From contig NZ_BBZJ01000012.1 in assembly GCF_001417775.1 (NCBI RefSeq), positions 248,001 through 312,000 of the forward strand: DNA of 64,000 nucleotides. The letters are read 5' to 3'. The position numbers and the translations under genes were made by a program. This stretch comes from Streptomyces sp. TP-A0356. GTDB taxonomy: Bacteria; Actinomycetota; Actinomycetes; Streptomycetales; Streptomycetaceae. Under the pieces are notes generated by a model. That model was not told where the DNA came from. It did not search any database and saw only the letters and a list, made by a program, of their open reading frames with translations. Position 1 is the first letter of the stretch; each line of letters opens with the position of its first letter. Positions 53,430 through 62,536 of the stretch are shown here, in pieces.

Positions 53430-55229
53430 ATGCCCCCTGTCTCCCCGGATTCCCCCGATCCGCGGCGCCCCGGCGTCGGCCGCAGAGCACTCCTCGGCGC
53501 CGCCGCGTCGGTGGCCCCCGTCCTCGCGGGACTTTCCGCACCGGCGTCGGCCGCCGTGTCCTCCCGGGGGCGCCCGAGCGCCCTGCCCGGTGGCGGCGAC
53601 CTCGGCCCGAACGTCCTCGTCTTCGACCCGTCCACGCCGGGTATCCAGGCCAAGCTGGACGAGGTCTTCCACCGGCAGGAGTCCGCCCAGTTCGGCACCG
53701 GACGCTACGCACTGCTGTTCAAGCCCGGTACGTACAACGGCCTCAACGCGCAGATCGGCTTCTACACCTCCATCGCCGGTCTCGGCCTGTCCCCCGACGA
53801 CACGACCATCAACGGCGATGTGACGGTCGACGCGGGCTGGTTCAACGGCAACGCCACACAGAACTTCTGGCGTTCGGCGGAGAACCTCGCCCTCGTTCCC
53901 GCGAACGGCACCAATCGCTGGGCCGTCGCCCAGGCGGCCCCCTTCCGCCGTATGCACGTCCGCGGCGGTCTCAACCTCTCCCCCACCGGTTACGGCTGGG
54001 CCAGCGGCGGCTACATCGCCGACAGCCGCATCGACGGCCAGGTCGGACCGTACTCGCAGCAGCAGTGGTACACCCGCGACAGCGCGATCGGCAGCTGGCT
54101 CAACGGGGTGTGGAACATGGTCTTCTCGGGTGTCGAGGGCGCGCCCGGGCAGAGCTTCCCGAACCCTCCGTACACCACCCTCGCCACGACGCCGGTCTCC
54201 CGTGAGAAGCCCTTCCTGCACGTGAGCGGCAACGAGTTGAGGGTCTTCCTGCCGGAGAAGCGCACGAACGCCCGCGGTGTCACGTGGGGCAACGGAACAC
54301 CGAGAGGCACCTCGCTGTCCCTGTCACAGTTCTACGTGGCCAGGCCGGGCGTCTCGGCCGCGACGCTCAACCAGGCGCTCATCCAAGGGCTCCACCTGCT
54401 GCTGACCCCGGGGATCTACCACCTCGACCAGCCGATCCGGGTCGATCGCGCGGGCACCGTGGTCCTCGGCCTCGGCTACGCCACCCTGGTCCCCGACGGC
54501 GGGGTCACGGCCTTGAAGGTCGCGGACGTCGACGGCGTACGACTGGCCGGCTTCCTCATCGACGCGGGACCGGTCAACTCCGCCACCCTGCTCGAAGTCG
54601 GTCCGCCCGGCGCCTCGAAGGACCACTCGGCCGACCCGACCACGGTCCAGGACGTGTTCGTGCGCATCGGAGGAGCGGGCGCGGGCAGGGCCACCACCAG
54701 CATGGTGATCAACAGCCGGCACACGATCGTCGACCACACCTGGGTCTGGCGCGCGGATCACGGCACCGGTGTCGGCTGGGACACCAACCGGGCCGACTAC
54801 GGCATCGTGGTCAACGGTGACGACGTCCTCGCCACGGGCCTGTTCGTAGAGCACTTCAACAAGTACGACGTGCAGTGGTACGGACAGCGGGGCCGCACCA
54901 TCTTCTTCCAGAACGAGAAGGCGTACGACGCCCCGAACCAGGCCGCGATCCAGAACGGCGCGGTCAGGGGCTATGCCGCCTACAAGGTCGGCGACAACGT
55001 GACCACCCATGAGGGATGGGGGCTCGGCAGCTACTGCTACTACAACGTCGACCCGACCATCGTGCAGCACAACGGCTTCGCGGCCCCGAACAGGCCGGGC
55101 GTGAGGTTCCATGACCTGCTGGTCGTCTCGCTCGGCGGCAAGGGCCAGTACGAGCACGTCGTCAACGAGACGGGCGCCCCCACCTCGGGCACCTCGACCA
55201 CGCCGTCCACGGTGGTCTCGTATCCCTGA
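53430..55229 (+). CDS. Secreted right-handed beta-helix protein
   Basis: A 599-residue exported protein. The N-terminus PGVGRRALLGAAASVAP is a Tat-type signal, with cleavage near ASA/AV. The rest is a Gly/Asp/Asn-rich right-handed beta-helix fold: LGPNVLVFDPSTPGIQAKL, GTYNGLNAQIGFYTSIAG and VWRADHGTGVGW are typical of a group often labelled coagulation factor 5/8 or adenylyl-cyclase-like in streptomycetes. That label is misleading; an extracellular polysaccharide-active role (pectate-lyase-like fold) is likelier. AGGAG precedes the ATG. It is divergent from the sugar uptake operon and may supply it with oligosaccharides. Confidence 0.88.
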   Translation: MPPVSPDSPDPRRPGVGRRALLGAAASVAPVLAGLSAPASAAVSSRGRPSALPGGGDLGPNVLVFDPSTPGIQAKLDEVFHRQESAQFGTGRYALLFKPGTYNGLNAQIGFYTSIAGLGLSPDDTTINGDVTVDAGWFNGNATQNFWRSAENLALVPANGTNRWAVAQAAPFRRMHVRGGLNLSPTGYGWASGGYIADSRIDGQVGPYSQQQWYTRDSAIGSWLNGVWNMVFSGVEGAPGQSFPNPPYTTLATTPVSREKPFLHVSGNELRVFLPEKRTNARGVTWGNGTPRGTSLSLSQFYVARPGVSAATLNQALIQGLHLLLTPGIYHLDQPIRVDRAGTVVLGLGYATLVPDGGVTALKVADVDGVRLAGFLIDAGPVNSATLLEVGPPGASKDHSADPTTVQDVFVRIGGAGAGRATTSMVINSRHTIVDHTWVWRADHGTGVGWDTNRADYGIVVNGDDVLATGLFVEHFNKYDVQWYGQRGRTIFFQNEKAYDAPNQAAIQNGAVRGYAAYKVGDNVTTHEGWGLGSYCYYNVDPTIVQHNGFAAPNRPGVRFHDLLVVSLGGKGQYEHVVNETGAPTSGTSTTPSTVVSYP

Positions 55230-55247
55230 CACCGGCGCACGAACGAC

Positions 55248-55275
55248 CGGCGCCCCGGCTCACGCCGGGGCGCCG
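55248..55275. terminator. Bidirectional terminator hairpin
   Basis: CGGCGCCCCGGC (55248-55259) pairs perfectly with GCCGGGGCGCCG (55264-55275) around the loop TCAC, between the convergent beta-helix and GT4 genes. Confidence 0.85.
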
Positions 55276-55279
55276 TCCC

Positions 55280-56413
55280 TCAGCGCTCCAGGAACTCGAA
55301 GAGCTCCTCCCACCTGTGGGTGATCGTGTCCGGGGAGAACCGCTGCACGTTCTCCCGCGCCCGGTCCCCCATCGTGTCACGGAGGTCCTGGTCGGCCATC
55401 AACCGTACGAGGTGACGGGCGAGTTCGGAGGTGTTGCCGAGCCGGGCCAGCAGCCCGTCCTCGCCGTCCCTGATGATCTCGCGCACACCGGGGGAACAGT
55501 CGAACGCGGCACACGGCACGCCGCAGGCCATCGCCTCCAGGAGGACGAGCGGGAAGCCCTCGCCGCGCGAGGACTGCACCAACACGGACGAACGCCCGAG
55601 CGCCCCGATGACATCGTCGGTCTGCCCCGCCCACTCCACGGAGTCGTCCAGACCGAGCTCGGTGCACTGCCGCCGGAGCTCGGCCTCGTGGTCGCCCGCG
55701 CCGTAGATGCGCAGGATCCACCCCGGCTGCCGGGGCGCGGCCTCGGCCCACACGTCCAGCAGCAGGTCGACGCCCTTGGCGTGGCTGAGCCGCCCGATGC
55801 TGGCCACCACCTTCTCGGTGCGTGGCGACGGGGTGTCGGGCATCACCGGCAGCGGGTTCGGCATGAAGCCGACGTTGTTGAGGCCCTCGCCCACCCAGAG
55901 GTCGGCGTCCTCCTGGGTGAGGACCAGCAGCCTGTCCACGTCCTTGTAGTACTTCTGCACGCGCTCGAAGCGGGAGGACTTGCGCGAGGCCTCGAAGGAC
56001 TCATGGCTCATACCGACGACCGGGTGACCCGCGGTGTCGGCGAGGGCCACCCACTCCATCGCCCACACCTGGGTCACGATGATCATGGCTCCGGGCTGTG
56101 CGGCGCGGAACTCACGGGACAGACGCTCGGCGGCGGCCCGCATGTCCGCCTCCTGCCGTCGCACGGCCGGGTCGACGCGGCCCAGCAGGGCGCGGGGCCT
56201 CCGACGGCCCGGGGGCCGCCGGTCGTACAGGGTCAGCGTCTCGAACGGCGGATTCTCGCCGAGGTCCATCGGGACCTCGGGCGGGGCGATGCCGATGATT
56301 CGGACCCGGTGCCCGCGCTCCGCCAGGAGCTTGGCCATCTGGGCCTGCCACACGCCCACGCCACCGAGCTCATTGACCTCGTTGGCGACGAAGAAGATCT
56401 CACGCTGCGTCAT
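55280..56413 (-). CDS. Glycosyltransferase family 4
   Basis: A 377-residue GT4 enzyme. N-terminal IFFVANEVNELGGVGVWQAQ is the acceptor-side loop. The donor-side motif SRGEGFPLVLLEAMACGVP (EX7E) lies near residue 280, with IGRLSHAKGVDLLLDVW before it. It transfers a sugar from a nucleotide donor to a wall polymer or glycolipid in the cytosol. The ATG overlaps the stop of the GT2-TagF gene (ATGA), so the two act as a pair. The sugar is unknown. No membrane helix. Confidence 0.92.
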   Translation of the reverse strand: MTQREIFFVANEVNELGGVGVWQAQMAKLLAERGHRVRIIGIAPPEVPMDLGENPPFETLTLYDRRPPGRRRPRALLGRVDPAVRRQEADMRAAAERLSREFRAAQPGAMIIVTQVWAMEWVALADTAGHPVVGMSHESFEASRKSSRFERVQKYYKDVDRLLVLTQEDADLWVGEGLNNVGFMPNPLPVMPDTPSPRTEKVVASIGRLSHAKGVDLLLDVWAEAAPRQPGWILRIYGAGDHEAELRRQCTELGLDDSVEWAGQTDDVIGALGRSSVLVQSSRGEGFPLVLLEAMACGVPCAAFDCSPGVREIIRDGEDGLLARLGNTSELARHLVRLMADQDLRDTMGDRARENVQRFSPDTITHRWEELFEFLER

Positions 56414-59310
56414 CGGGCTTCTCCCGCGGGGCCGAAGAAACGGTCCACGATACGAGCCGCCGCGTCCCCGCGGTCGTACTCGCCGTACTTGTCCACGAAC
56501 TCCTTGAGCCGCGCCTCGTACTGGGTGCCCACGGCGGGCAGGTCGGACACGGCGGCGAAGAGCTCGTCCTCCGTGCGGGCGACCGGGCCGGGGGCCTCGT
56601 CGAGGAGGTCGAAGTACGTGCCGCGGATGTCCTGGGAGTACTCCTCCCAGTCGTAGGCGTAGAACAGGAGCGGCCGCCGCAGCAACGCATAGTCGAACAT
56701 CACCGACGAGTAGTCGGTGATCACGGCGTCGGACAGCAGCAGCAGCGGCGTGATGTCCGGCTCCTCCGTCACGTCGATCACGCGGCCCGCCACCGACGGC
56801 GGGAGGGTGACCCGGTTCAGGTAGTGGGAGCGGACCAGCAGCGTGTACCGGTCGCCGAAGGTGTCGGCGAAGCGTTCCACGTCGAAGGGGAACTCGAACT
56901 CCCGTACGCCGCCGTCGGGACGGGCGCGGAACGTGGGCGCGTACAGCACCACGCGGCGGTCCGAACGGATGCCGAGACGTTCGGCGAGAGCCCGCAGCGC
57001 CGGGTCGGACGCCGCGGAGTCCCGGGCCGCCCGCACCAGGGCGTCGTTGCGCGGATAGCCGGTGCGCAGCAGCTTCTCCTCGGGGATGCGGTAGGCCTGG
57101 ACCAGGGTGCGGACGTCGTGCTCGCTGCGCACCACGAAATGGTCGAAGCGATCCAGCGCCTCCTGGTAGGAGCGCTGTTCCTGCTCGGACATCACCCGGT
57201 AGGTGGGCTCGTCGAAGCCCATCCGCTTCAGCGCCGAGCCGTGCCAGGTCTGGATGTAGGTGGTCTCCGGGCGTTTGGGCAGCCTGAGGGGGAAGCCCTG
57301 GTTGTCGACCCAGTACTCGGCCTGGGCCAGCGCCCTGAGGTAGCGCCAGGACCACCGGCGGACGAGTTCGACGTCCTCCGGGAAGCCTTCGGGCCTCTCG
57401 CCCGCGTAGGACCAGACGGCCGTGATCGGCGCCTGGCGGCGGCGCAGTTCCTCGTAGATGGCGCGCGGGCTGTCGCTGTACTGCTTGCCGAGGTGGCTCT
57501 CGAAGACGACGGAGCCCTTGCGAACCGGGAGCAGCCGCAGCATGCGCTGGTAGCCCTGGAGCTTGCGCGGGCCGGAGGCGAGGTCCTTGCGGACGGCCCG
57601 GAGCGTGCGGTACGCGCCCTTGGCGGTCCGGGCGGCGGCGCCCTGCAGATTGCGGTCCACGACGGCGCGGCCGCGCACGGCGGCCGTGCCCTCCTGGGCG
57701 AGCCGGAAGGCCAGATGCCCCTTGGCGGAGACCTGCGGTTCGAGCCGGTCCGCGACGAACCGGCTGAGCCGGGGGCGTACGGGCACCGACGCGGCGCTCT
57801 CCAGGTCGACGTTGCCGGAGGTGATCCGGGTCGTGGTGCGCTTCCCGTCCGCCGTCAGGTGCAGCCGGACGTCCCACACATCGTCGATGACGCCGAGCGG
57901 CCGGAAGCGGCCGGACAGCGGGACCGCGGCCTGCCAGGCGATGGTGTCGCCCTCGTGGCGAACCGTCCGCACCGGGAACCGGAAGGCCTGCAGACTGCGG
58001 CGGCGGGCCCGGAACTCCAGCTCGGCGCCCAGGCGGGCGTCCGCGGAGACGGTGTGCAGCGGGTTGACCACCGCGCCTTCGAACACCACCAGATCGCCGC
58101 GTACGGCGTACTCGGTGAGCACGTTGCGCAGGAACATCCGGTCCAGCGACCTGCCGTGGTAGCCGAGGCTGGTGACATCCATGACGTCACGGGCCTTCGG
58201 ATCGTCCAGGTGCTGGTCGCACCAGTAGATGCGGCCGTCGCGCTCGGCGAGCGGTGCCGAGATCTTGTTCCGGTTGATCAGCGTGTCGACCGCCGGCATC
58301 AGGTTGTCCCAGTCCTCCTGCATCAGGAGGTAGGCGCAGATCGCGTGCACGCGATCCAGCTGGCCGTACGCCGTTTCCGGGAAGTCCTGGATGTAGCCGC
58401 GCGCCAGCTCCGCGAAGCGGTGCCGGTAGTCGTCGTCGAGGAACGGCAGATCGCGCAGGTAGAGGACGAGGTCGTGCTTGAGGAACTTGATGTCCTTGTG
58501 CAGCTTCAGCTCGTCGAGGCCGCGCCGGTTCAGAATGGCGTCGATCCGCCGGTGGATCTCCAGACGGTCGGTGAAGTTGTTGATCTCGTGGCGCCGGTTG
58601 CTGATCGACTTGGTCGTGGTCTTCTCGACCACGTTCCAGAAGTAGACCGTGTTGGGGATCAGGGTGATCCGCTCCGCCGCGAGATACGCCTGCGCCGAGA
58701 ACAGCAGGTCCTCGTAGTGGATGCCCCGCGGGAAGGTGAGCTCGTTGTCGAGGAGGAACTCACGCCGGTAGCACTTGTTGGTCGACAGGGTGTCGAAGAC
58801 GAAGAGGTCGGGCAGCTCGGCGATCGACTCGACGGTGCGGGTGGTCCGGTACAGCCAGGGGTACCAGGGGATCCGCTTGTCGTGCCTGCTGTCGGTGTGC
58901 ACCCGGACACAGAGTCCCGAGACCAGGTCGGCACCGGTGCGGTCGGCCGCCTCCAGCATGTTGCGGCAGGCGTTGGGCTCCAACGTGTCGTCGCTGTCCA
59001 GGAACATGACGTAGCGCCCGCGCGCCACGGCGATGCCCTGGTTGCGGGGCTCTCCACAGCCGCCGCTGTTCTCGGACAGCTGTATCGCCCGCACGCGGCC
59101 GGGGTGAGCGGCGGCGAGTGACCGCGCCACGTCGTACGACCCGTCGGTCGAACAGTCGTCGGCGATGACCACTTCCACGTTGCGCAACGTCTGGTCGAGC
59201 ACGGAACGTACGGCTGTCGGGAGGCGTCTGGCATCGTTGTAGACGATGACGACAACGCTGATGTCCGGCTCTGCCCCGCCTGACTCGGGGGTATCGATCG
59301 ACACATCCAC
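56410..59310 (-). CDS. GT2 glycosyltransferase fused to TagF-like polyol-phosphate transferase
   Basis: A 966-residue bifunctional enzyme. Residues 1-250 are a GT2 domain: VVIVYNDARRLPTAVRSVL, the DDCSTDGS and FLDSDDTLEPNA (DxD) metal motifs. Residues ~570-960 are a CDP-glycerol/CDP-ribitol glycerophosphotransferase (TagF/TarL-like) domain: TYIQTWHGSALKRMGF, the LYAPTFRARPDGG block and VITDYSSVMFDY. The middle ~300 residues are a linker with beta strands. Such enzymes build or decorate teichoic-type wall polymers in actinomycetes. The start is GTG at 59310; it is coupled to GT4 by ATGA. A promoter is proposed at 59421-59448. Confidence 0.92.
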   Translation of the reverse strand: MDVSIDTPESGGAEPDISVVVIVYNDARRLPTAVRSVLDQTLRNVEVVIADDCSTDGSYDVARSLAAAHPGRVRAIQLSENSGGCGEPRNQGIAVARGRYVMFLDSDDTLEPNACRNMLEAADRTGADLVSGLCVRVHTDSRHDKRIPWYPWLYRTTRTVESIAELPDLFVFDTLSTNKCYRREFLLDNELTFPRGIHYEDLLFSAQAYLAAERITLIPNTVYFWNVVEKTTTKSISNRRHEINNFTDRLEIHRRIDAILNRRGLDELKLHKDIKFLKHDLVLYLRDLPFLDDDYRHRFAELARGYIQDFPETAYGQLDRVHAICAYLLMQEDWDNLMPAVDTLINRNKISAPLAERDGRIYWCDQHLDDPKARDVMDVTSLGYHGRSLDRMFLRNVLTEYAVRGDLVVFEGAVVNPLHTVSADARLGAELEFRARRRSLQAFRFPVRTVRHEGDTIAWQAAVPLSGRFRPLGVIDDVWDVRLHLTADGKRTTTRITSGNVDLESAASVPVRPRLSRFVADRLEPQVSAKGHLAFRLAQEGTAAVRGRAVVDRNLQGAAARTAKGAYRTLRAVRKDLASGPRKLQGYQRMLRLLPVRKGSVVFESHLGKQYSDSPRAIYEELRRRQAPITAVWSYAGERPEGFPEDVELVRRWSWRYLRALAQAEYWVDNQGFPLRLPKRPETTYIQTWHGSALKRMGFDEPTYRVMSEQEQRSYQEALDRFDHFVVRSEHDVRTLVQAYRIPEEKLLRTGYPRNDALVRAARDSAASDPALRALAERLGIRSDRRVVLYAPTFRARPDGGVREFEFPFDVERFADTFGDRYTLLVRSHYLNRVTLPPSVAGRVIDVTEEPDITPLLLLSDAVITDYSSVMFDYALLRRPLLFYAYDWEEYSQDIRGTYFDLLDEAPGPVARTEDELFAAVSDLPAVGTQYEARLKEFVDKYGEYDRGDAAARIVDRFFGPAGEAR

Positions 59311-59671
59311 CTCTCGTCTTGAATCTCCGACGCCCCGGACGGCGGTTCCGTCACGCCGCGGCTCGGCGACGCTCGAAACGGCATCCTACGAACAGGGATA
59401 CGCCAGGTGTCGGCACTGAGAACGTAACCCTACATGCCGTAGGATCAAGGTCGCGCAGCCCACGGCGGTGAGGACGACGCCGCTCCGCCTCTCCACGCTA
59501 CGTGAAAACGCCACGGCGGGAGCCGGACGCGCAGGTCACCAGCGACTGCCGCCATGGCAGGAACATGGCGAGTGCCGTTGATCACGATAGAGTGCGCCGG
59601 GTCACCTCCGCCGGGCGGCGGAGGGGACACGGGGTCACGCAGCCGGCCGTGGGTCGCGCGGTGCACCGGCC
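59311..59671. other. 361-bp intergenic region
   Basis: The gap between the malic-enzyme end and the GT2-TagF start holds no gene. It contains the candidate promoter at 59421-59448 for the wall-polymer genes. The rest is GC-rich with no hairpin I would name. Confidence 0.6.
59421..59448 (-). promoter_or_regulatory. Candidate promoter for the wall-polymer operon
   Basis: On the minus strand TTGATC (59448-59443) and TACGTT (59426-59421) are 16 bases apart, about 110 bases before GTG 59310. A CCTAC/GTAGG dyad (59429-59443) lies in the spacer. Position and spacing fit a housekeeping-type promoter. Confidence 0.4.
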
Positions 59672-61339
59672 TCAGTAGACCGGGTAGTCCGGCGTCCACT
59701 GAGTCTGTGCCACCGCCTGGCGCAGCTCGGCCTCGGTCGCCTTCGGGGCCACCCCGTCCTCGACGGCGGCGAGCGCCGCGGCCACCGCGATCTCCCGTGC
59801 CGCCTCCCGCATGCCGCCGAGCGGTGGCAGCAGCGGCGCGGGTCCCGGGAAGCCCGCGGCCGCCTCGGCGGCCCGCCGGGCGACGGCGCGCGCGGCGGCC
59901 ACCAGCATCCGGTCCGTGACCCTCGTCGCTCCGCCGGACGCCACCGCCAGCCCGATGGCCGGGAAGATGTACACGTTGTTGGCCTGCGCCACGGGAACCT
60001 CCCGGCCGTCCACCTCCAGCGGCGGAAACGGCGAACCGGTCGCGATCAGCGCCCTCCCGTCCGTCCAGCGGGCCAGGTCCGCCGGCTCGGCCTCCGCGTG
60101 CGAGGTGGGGTTGGACAGCGGGAAGACGACCGGCCGCTCGCACGTCGAGGCCATCTGCCGGACGATCTCCTCCGTGAAGGCGCCGTGGGCCGTCGACAGC
60201 CCGATCAGCGCCGTCGGCTGCACCCGGCGCACCACCTCGGCCAGCCCGGTGCCGTCCCAGCCGGCCACCTCGTCGTCGGCCCGCGCGTACACCCGCTGCT
60301 CGTCGCTCAGGTCGGTGCGTGAGGCGACGAGAAGCCCGTCGACGTCGACGAACCAGAAGCGCCGGGCCGCCTCCTGCGGCGAAAGTCCCTCCTCGACGAG
60401 GGCGGCGCGGATCATGTCCGCGACGCCCACCGCGGCCGAGCCCGCTCCCAGCACCACCAGACGCTGGTCGGTCAGCGGTGTCCCGGCGACCTGGCACGCG
60501 GTGGAGAGCGCGCCGAGCACGACCGCCGCGGTGCCCTGGATGTCGTCGTTGAAGGTGAGCAGCCGGTCGCGGTAGCGGGTGAGGATCGGCCGGGCGTGGA
60601 CCGTGGCGAAGTCCTCCCACTGCAGCAGCGTGCCCGGCAGCTCCGCCTCGACCGCCGAGACGAACGTCTCGATCATCTCGTCGTACTGGGCGCCGGTGAG
60701 CCGGTGCTCCCGGCGGCCCAGATAGCGCGGGTCGGCCAGCAGCTCTTCGTTGTCCGTGCCGACATCGAGCAGGATGGGCAGGGTGCGCGCCGGGTGGATG
60801 CCGCCGATGGCGGTGTAGAGGCTCAGCTTGCCGATCGGGATGCCCATGCCGCCGACCCCCTGGTCGCCGAGGCCGAGGATGCGCTGGCCGTCGGTGACGA
60901 CGATCACGTCCACGGAGCCCTTGTGTGGACGGTTGCGCAGGATCTCGCGGAACCGGTGGCGGTCCTCCCAGGTCAGGAAGAGACCGCGGGGGCGCCGGTA
61001 GATCTCGCTGAAGCGGCGGCACGCCTCCCCGACGGTGGGGGTGTAGACGATCGGCAGCAGCTCCTCCAGATGGTCGGTGACCAGACGGTAGAAGAGCACC
61101 TCGTTGGTGTCCTGCAACTGCCGCAGGTAGATGTGCCGGTTGAGCGGTCTGTCGTAGCCGAGGAACGCCTGATGGGCGCGGGCGGTCTGCTCCTGAAGCG
61201 TCTCGACGGCGGGCGGCAGCAGCCCGTCCAGGGCGAGCGCCTCGCGCTCCTGCCGGGTGAAGGCGGTCCCCTTGTTGAGGAGCGGGTCGGCGAGGATCGC
61301 GGCGCCGTGGGCGGTGGTGGGTCCGGTGAGGTGGGTCAT
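59672..61339 (-). CDS. NAD-dependent malic enzyme
   Basis: A 555-residue malic enzyme of the large (eukaryotic/SfcA) type. It converts malate plus NAD(P)+ to pyruvate plus CO2. The first malic domain has YTPTVGEACRRFSEIYRRP. The NAD-binding domain has VVLGAGSAAVGVADMIR, and FNDDIQGTAAVVLGAL is the metal-site block. The size and FNDDIQGTAA fit the NAD form, but cofactor use is not certain. No signal peptide. AGGACC-type bases precede the ATG. It stands alone and is divergent from the maltokinase-cap-like gene. Confidence 0.93.
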   Translation of the reverse strand: MTHLTGPTTAHGAAILADPLLNKGTAFTRQEREALALDGLLPPAVETLQEQTARAHQAFLGYDRPLNRHIYLRQLQDTNEVLFYRLVTDHLEELLPIVYTPTVGEACRRFSEIYRRPRGLFLTWEDRHRFREILRNRPHKGSVDVIVVTDGQRILGLGDQGVGGMGIPIGKLSLYTAIGGIHPARTLPILLDVGTDNEELLADPRYLGRREHRLTGAQYDEMIETFVSAVEAELPGTLLQWEDFATVHARPILTRYRDRLLTFNDDIQGTAAVVLGALSTACQVAGTPLTDQRLVVLGAGSAAVGVADMIRAALVEEGLSPQEAARRFWFVDVDGLLVASRTDLSDEQRVYARADDEVAGWDGTGLAEVVRRVQPTALIGLSTAHGAFTEEIVRQMASTCERPVVFPLSNPTSHAEAEPADLARWTDGRALIATGSPFPPLEVDGREVPVAQANNVYIFPAIGLAVASGGATRVTDRMLVAAARAVARRAAEAAAGFPGPAPLLPPLGGMREAAREIAVAAALAAVEDGVAPKATEAELRQAVAQTQWTPDYPVY

Positions 61340-61585
61340 CGCACGGTCCTGTGAAGAGGGGTCGAGGAGGCTCTTCCCGCTGCCCTGGACGAGTACCGTC
61401 CATCCTGCCGAGAAGATGTCTTCCTTCACCTGTTCGCCGGACCGGGGCGGGGCCCGAGCCTCCTGGGCACGCGCGTGCTCCGGACGCGCGTGCGCTGGGA
61501 TCGGCGGGCCGGCGGATCGAGCGGATCGGCGGGGATCGGCCGGATAGGAACCGCCACGGCGTACCGCGCGGGTACGTTCGCAAGC
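61340..61585. other. Intergenic region with GGATCGGCGG-type low-complexity repeats
   Basis: Between the divergent malic enzyme and 61586 gene lies a 246-base stretch. Its part 61497-61546 repeats GGATCGGCGG-like words. Both promoters must be here, but no clear -10/-35 pair is visible to me. Confidence 0.4.
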
Positions 61586-62254
61586 ATGTCGATCATCCAC
61601 AGGACCACCCTGACCCCCGGCAAGCTGGAGCTGCTCACCTCCTGGCTTCCCACCCAGCCCTGGTATCTCGGCACGGGCCGCGAGCCGGTGCTCTCCAAGA
61701 GCGGCGGGTTCCGGCTGGACGACCCGCGGGGCGAGGTCGGGCTCGAGTTCATGGCGGCCACCGACGAGTGCGGCGACCGGCCGGTCACGTATCACGTGCC
61801 GCTGAGTTACCGGGGCGCTCCCCTCGACGGAGCCGACGAGGCGCTCCTCGGCACCTCCGAGCACGGGGTGCTGGGACGGCGATGGATCTACGACGGGACC
61901 CACGACCCGGTGCTGGTCGCCCAGTTGCTGGCCCTGCTCCAGGGGCGCGCCGAGCCCCAGGCCCAGAGCGTCAACGACACCCCCGACCCCTCCGTCACCG
62001 TCCACTTCGCCGGCACCGGCGTCGCGACCGGGGTCGTCTCGTCGACCGTGGTCAACGGCCCCCACGACACCCGCCTCACCGTGAACACCGCGTCCGAGCC
62101 CGCCCGGCGGCTCACCCTCCAGGTGACGCGCGTCCTGCGGCCCGGCGAGGGCGCCCCGGCCGACGCCACGGGCCACGTCACCGCGCACTGGCGCTTCCCC
62201 GAGGACCACGAGAACCGCGCCGTGTTCGCGCTCCTGCACCCCACGGCCTCCTGA
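61586..62254 (+). CDS. Maltokinase N-terminal-cap-like protein
   Basis: A 222-residue soluble protein. IIHRTTLTPGKLELLTSWL followed by PTQPWYLG is the start of the maltokinase N-cap-type domain, with VPLSYRGAPLDGADEALLG and RWIYDGTHDPVLVAQLLAL. In GlgE-pathway kinases this cap precedes a kinase domain; here the kinase part is missing, and the rest is beta-rich. Streptomycete proteins of this kind are sometimes called glucan-branching-like, which is not supported by sequence. A role in maltose or trehalose metabolism is plausible but unproven. The ribosome site is weak (CAAG). Confidence 0.75.
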   Translation: MSIIHRTTLTPGKLELLTSWLPTQPWYLGTGREPVLSKSGGFRLDDPRGEVGLEFMAATDECGDRPVTYHVPLSYRGAPLDGADEALLGTSEHGVLGRRWIYDGTHDPVLVAQLLALLQGRAEPQAQSVNDTPDPSVTVHFAGTGVATGVVSSTVVNGPHDTRLTVNTASEPARRLTLQVTRVLRPGEGAPADATGHVTAHWRFPEDHENRAVFALLHPTAS

Positions 62255-62536
62255 TCCGGCCGGGCCCCCCAGGACCCGGCCGGCATCGTCCGGCCCTCCG
62301 TCACCGACAGAGGGCCGGGCGTCGCAACCGGGACGCAACCCCCTGGTCACCCCCTGGCCTTCCGCACGTCACGCGCCCGACCGATGGGCGCAGGTTCTTA
62401 CCAAGACCCTGTACAGCTCATGCAACGCGGTCCGGAAACGCCTACTTCTTCGTAGTCGGATCGTACGGTCGCACGTTCCGCTGAGCCGGACCGACGCGAC
62501 CGTGAAGCAACCGCGGGAGTCCTGGAAGGCCCATCC

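Noticed and set aside
61497..61546. Possible regulatory repeat GGATCGGCGG
   Set aside because: Irregular low-complexity run; copies differ and no spacing pattern stands out.
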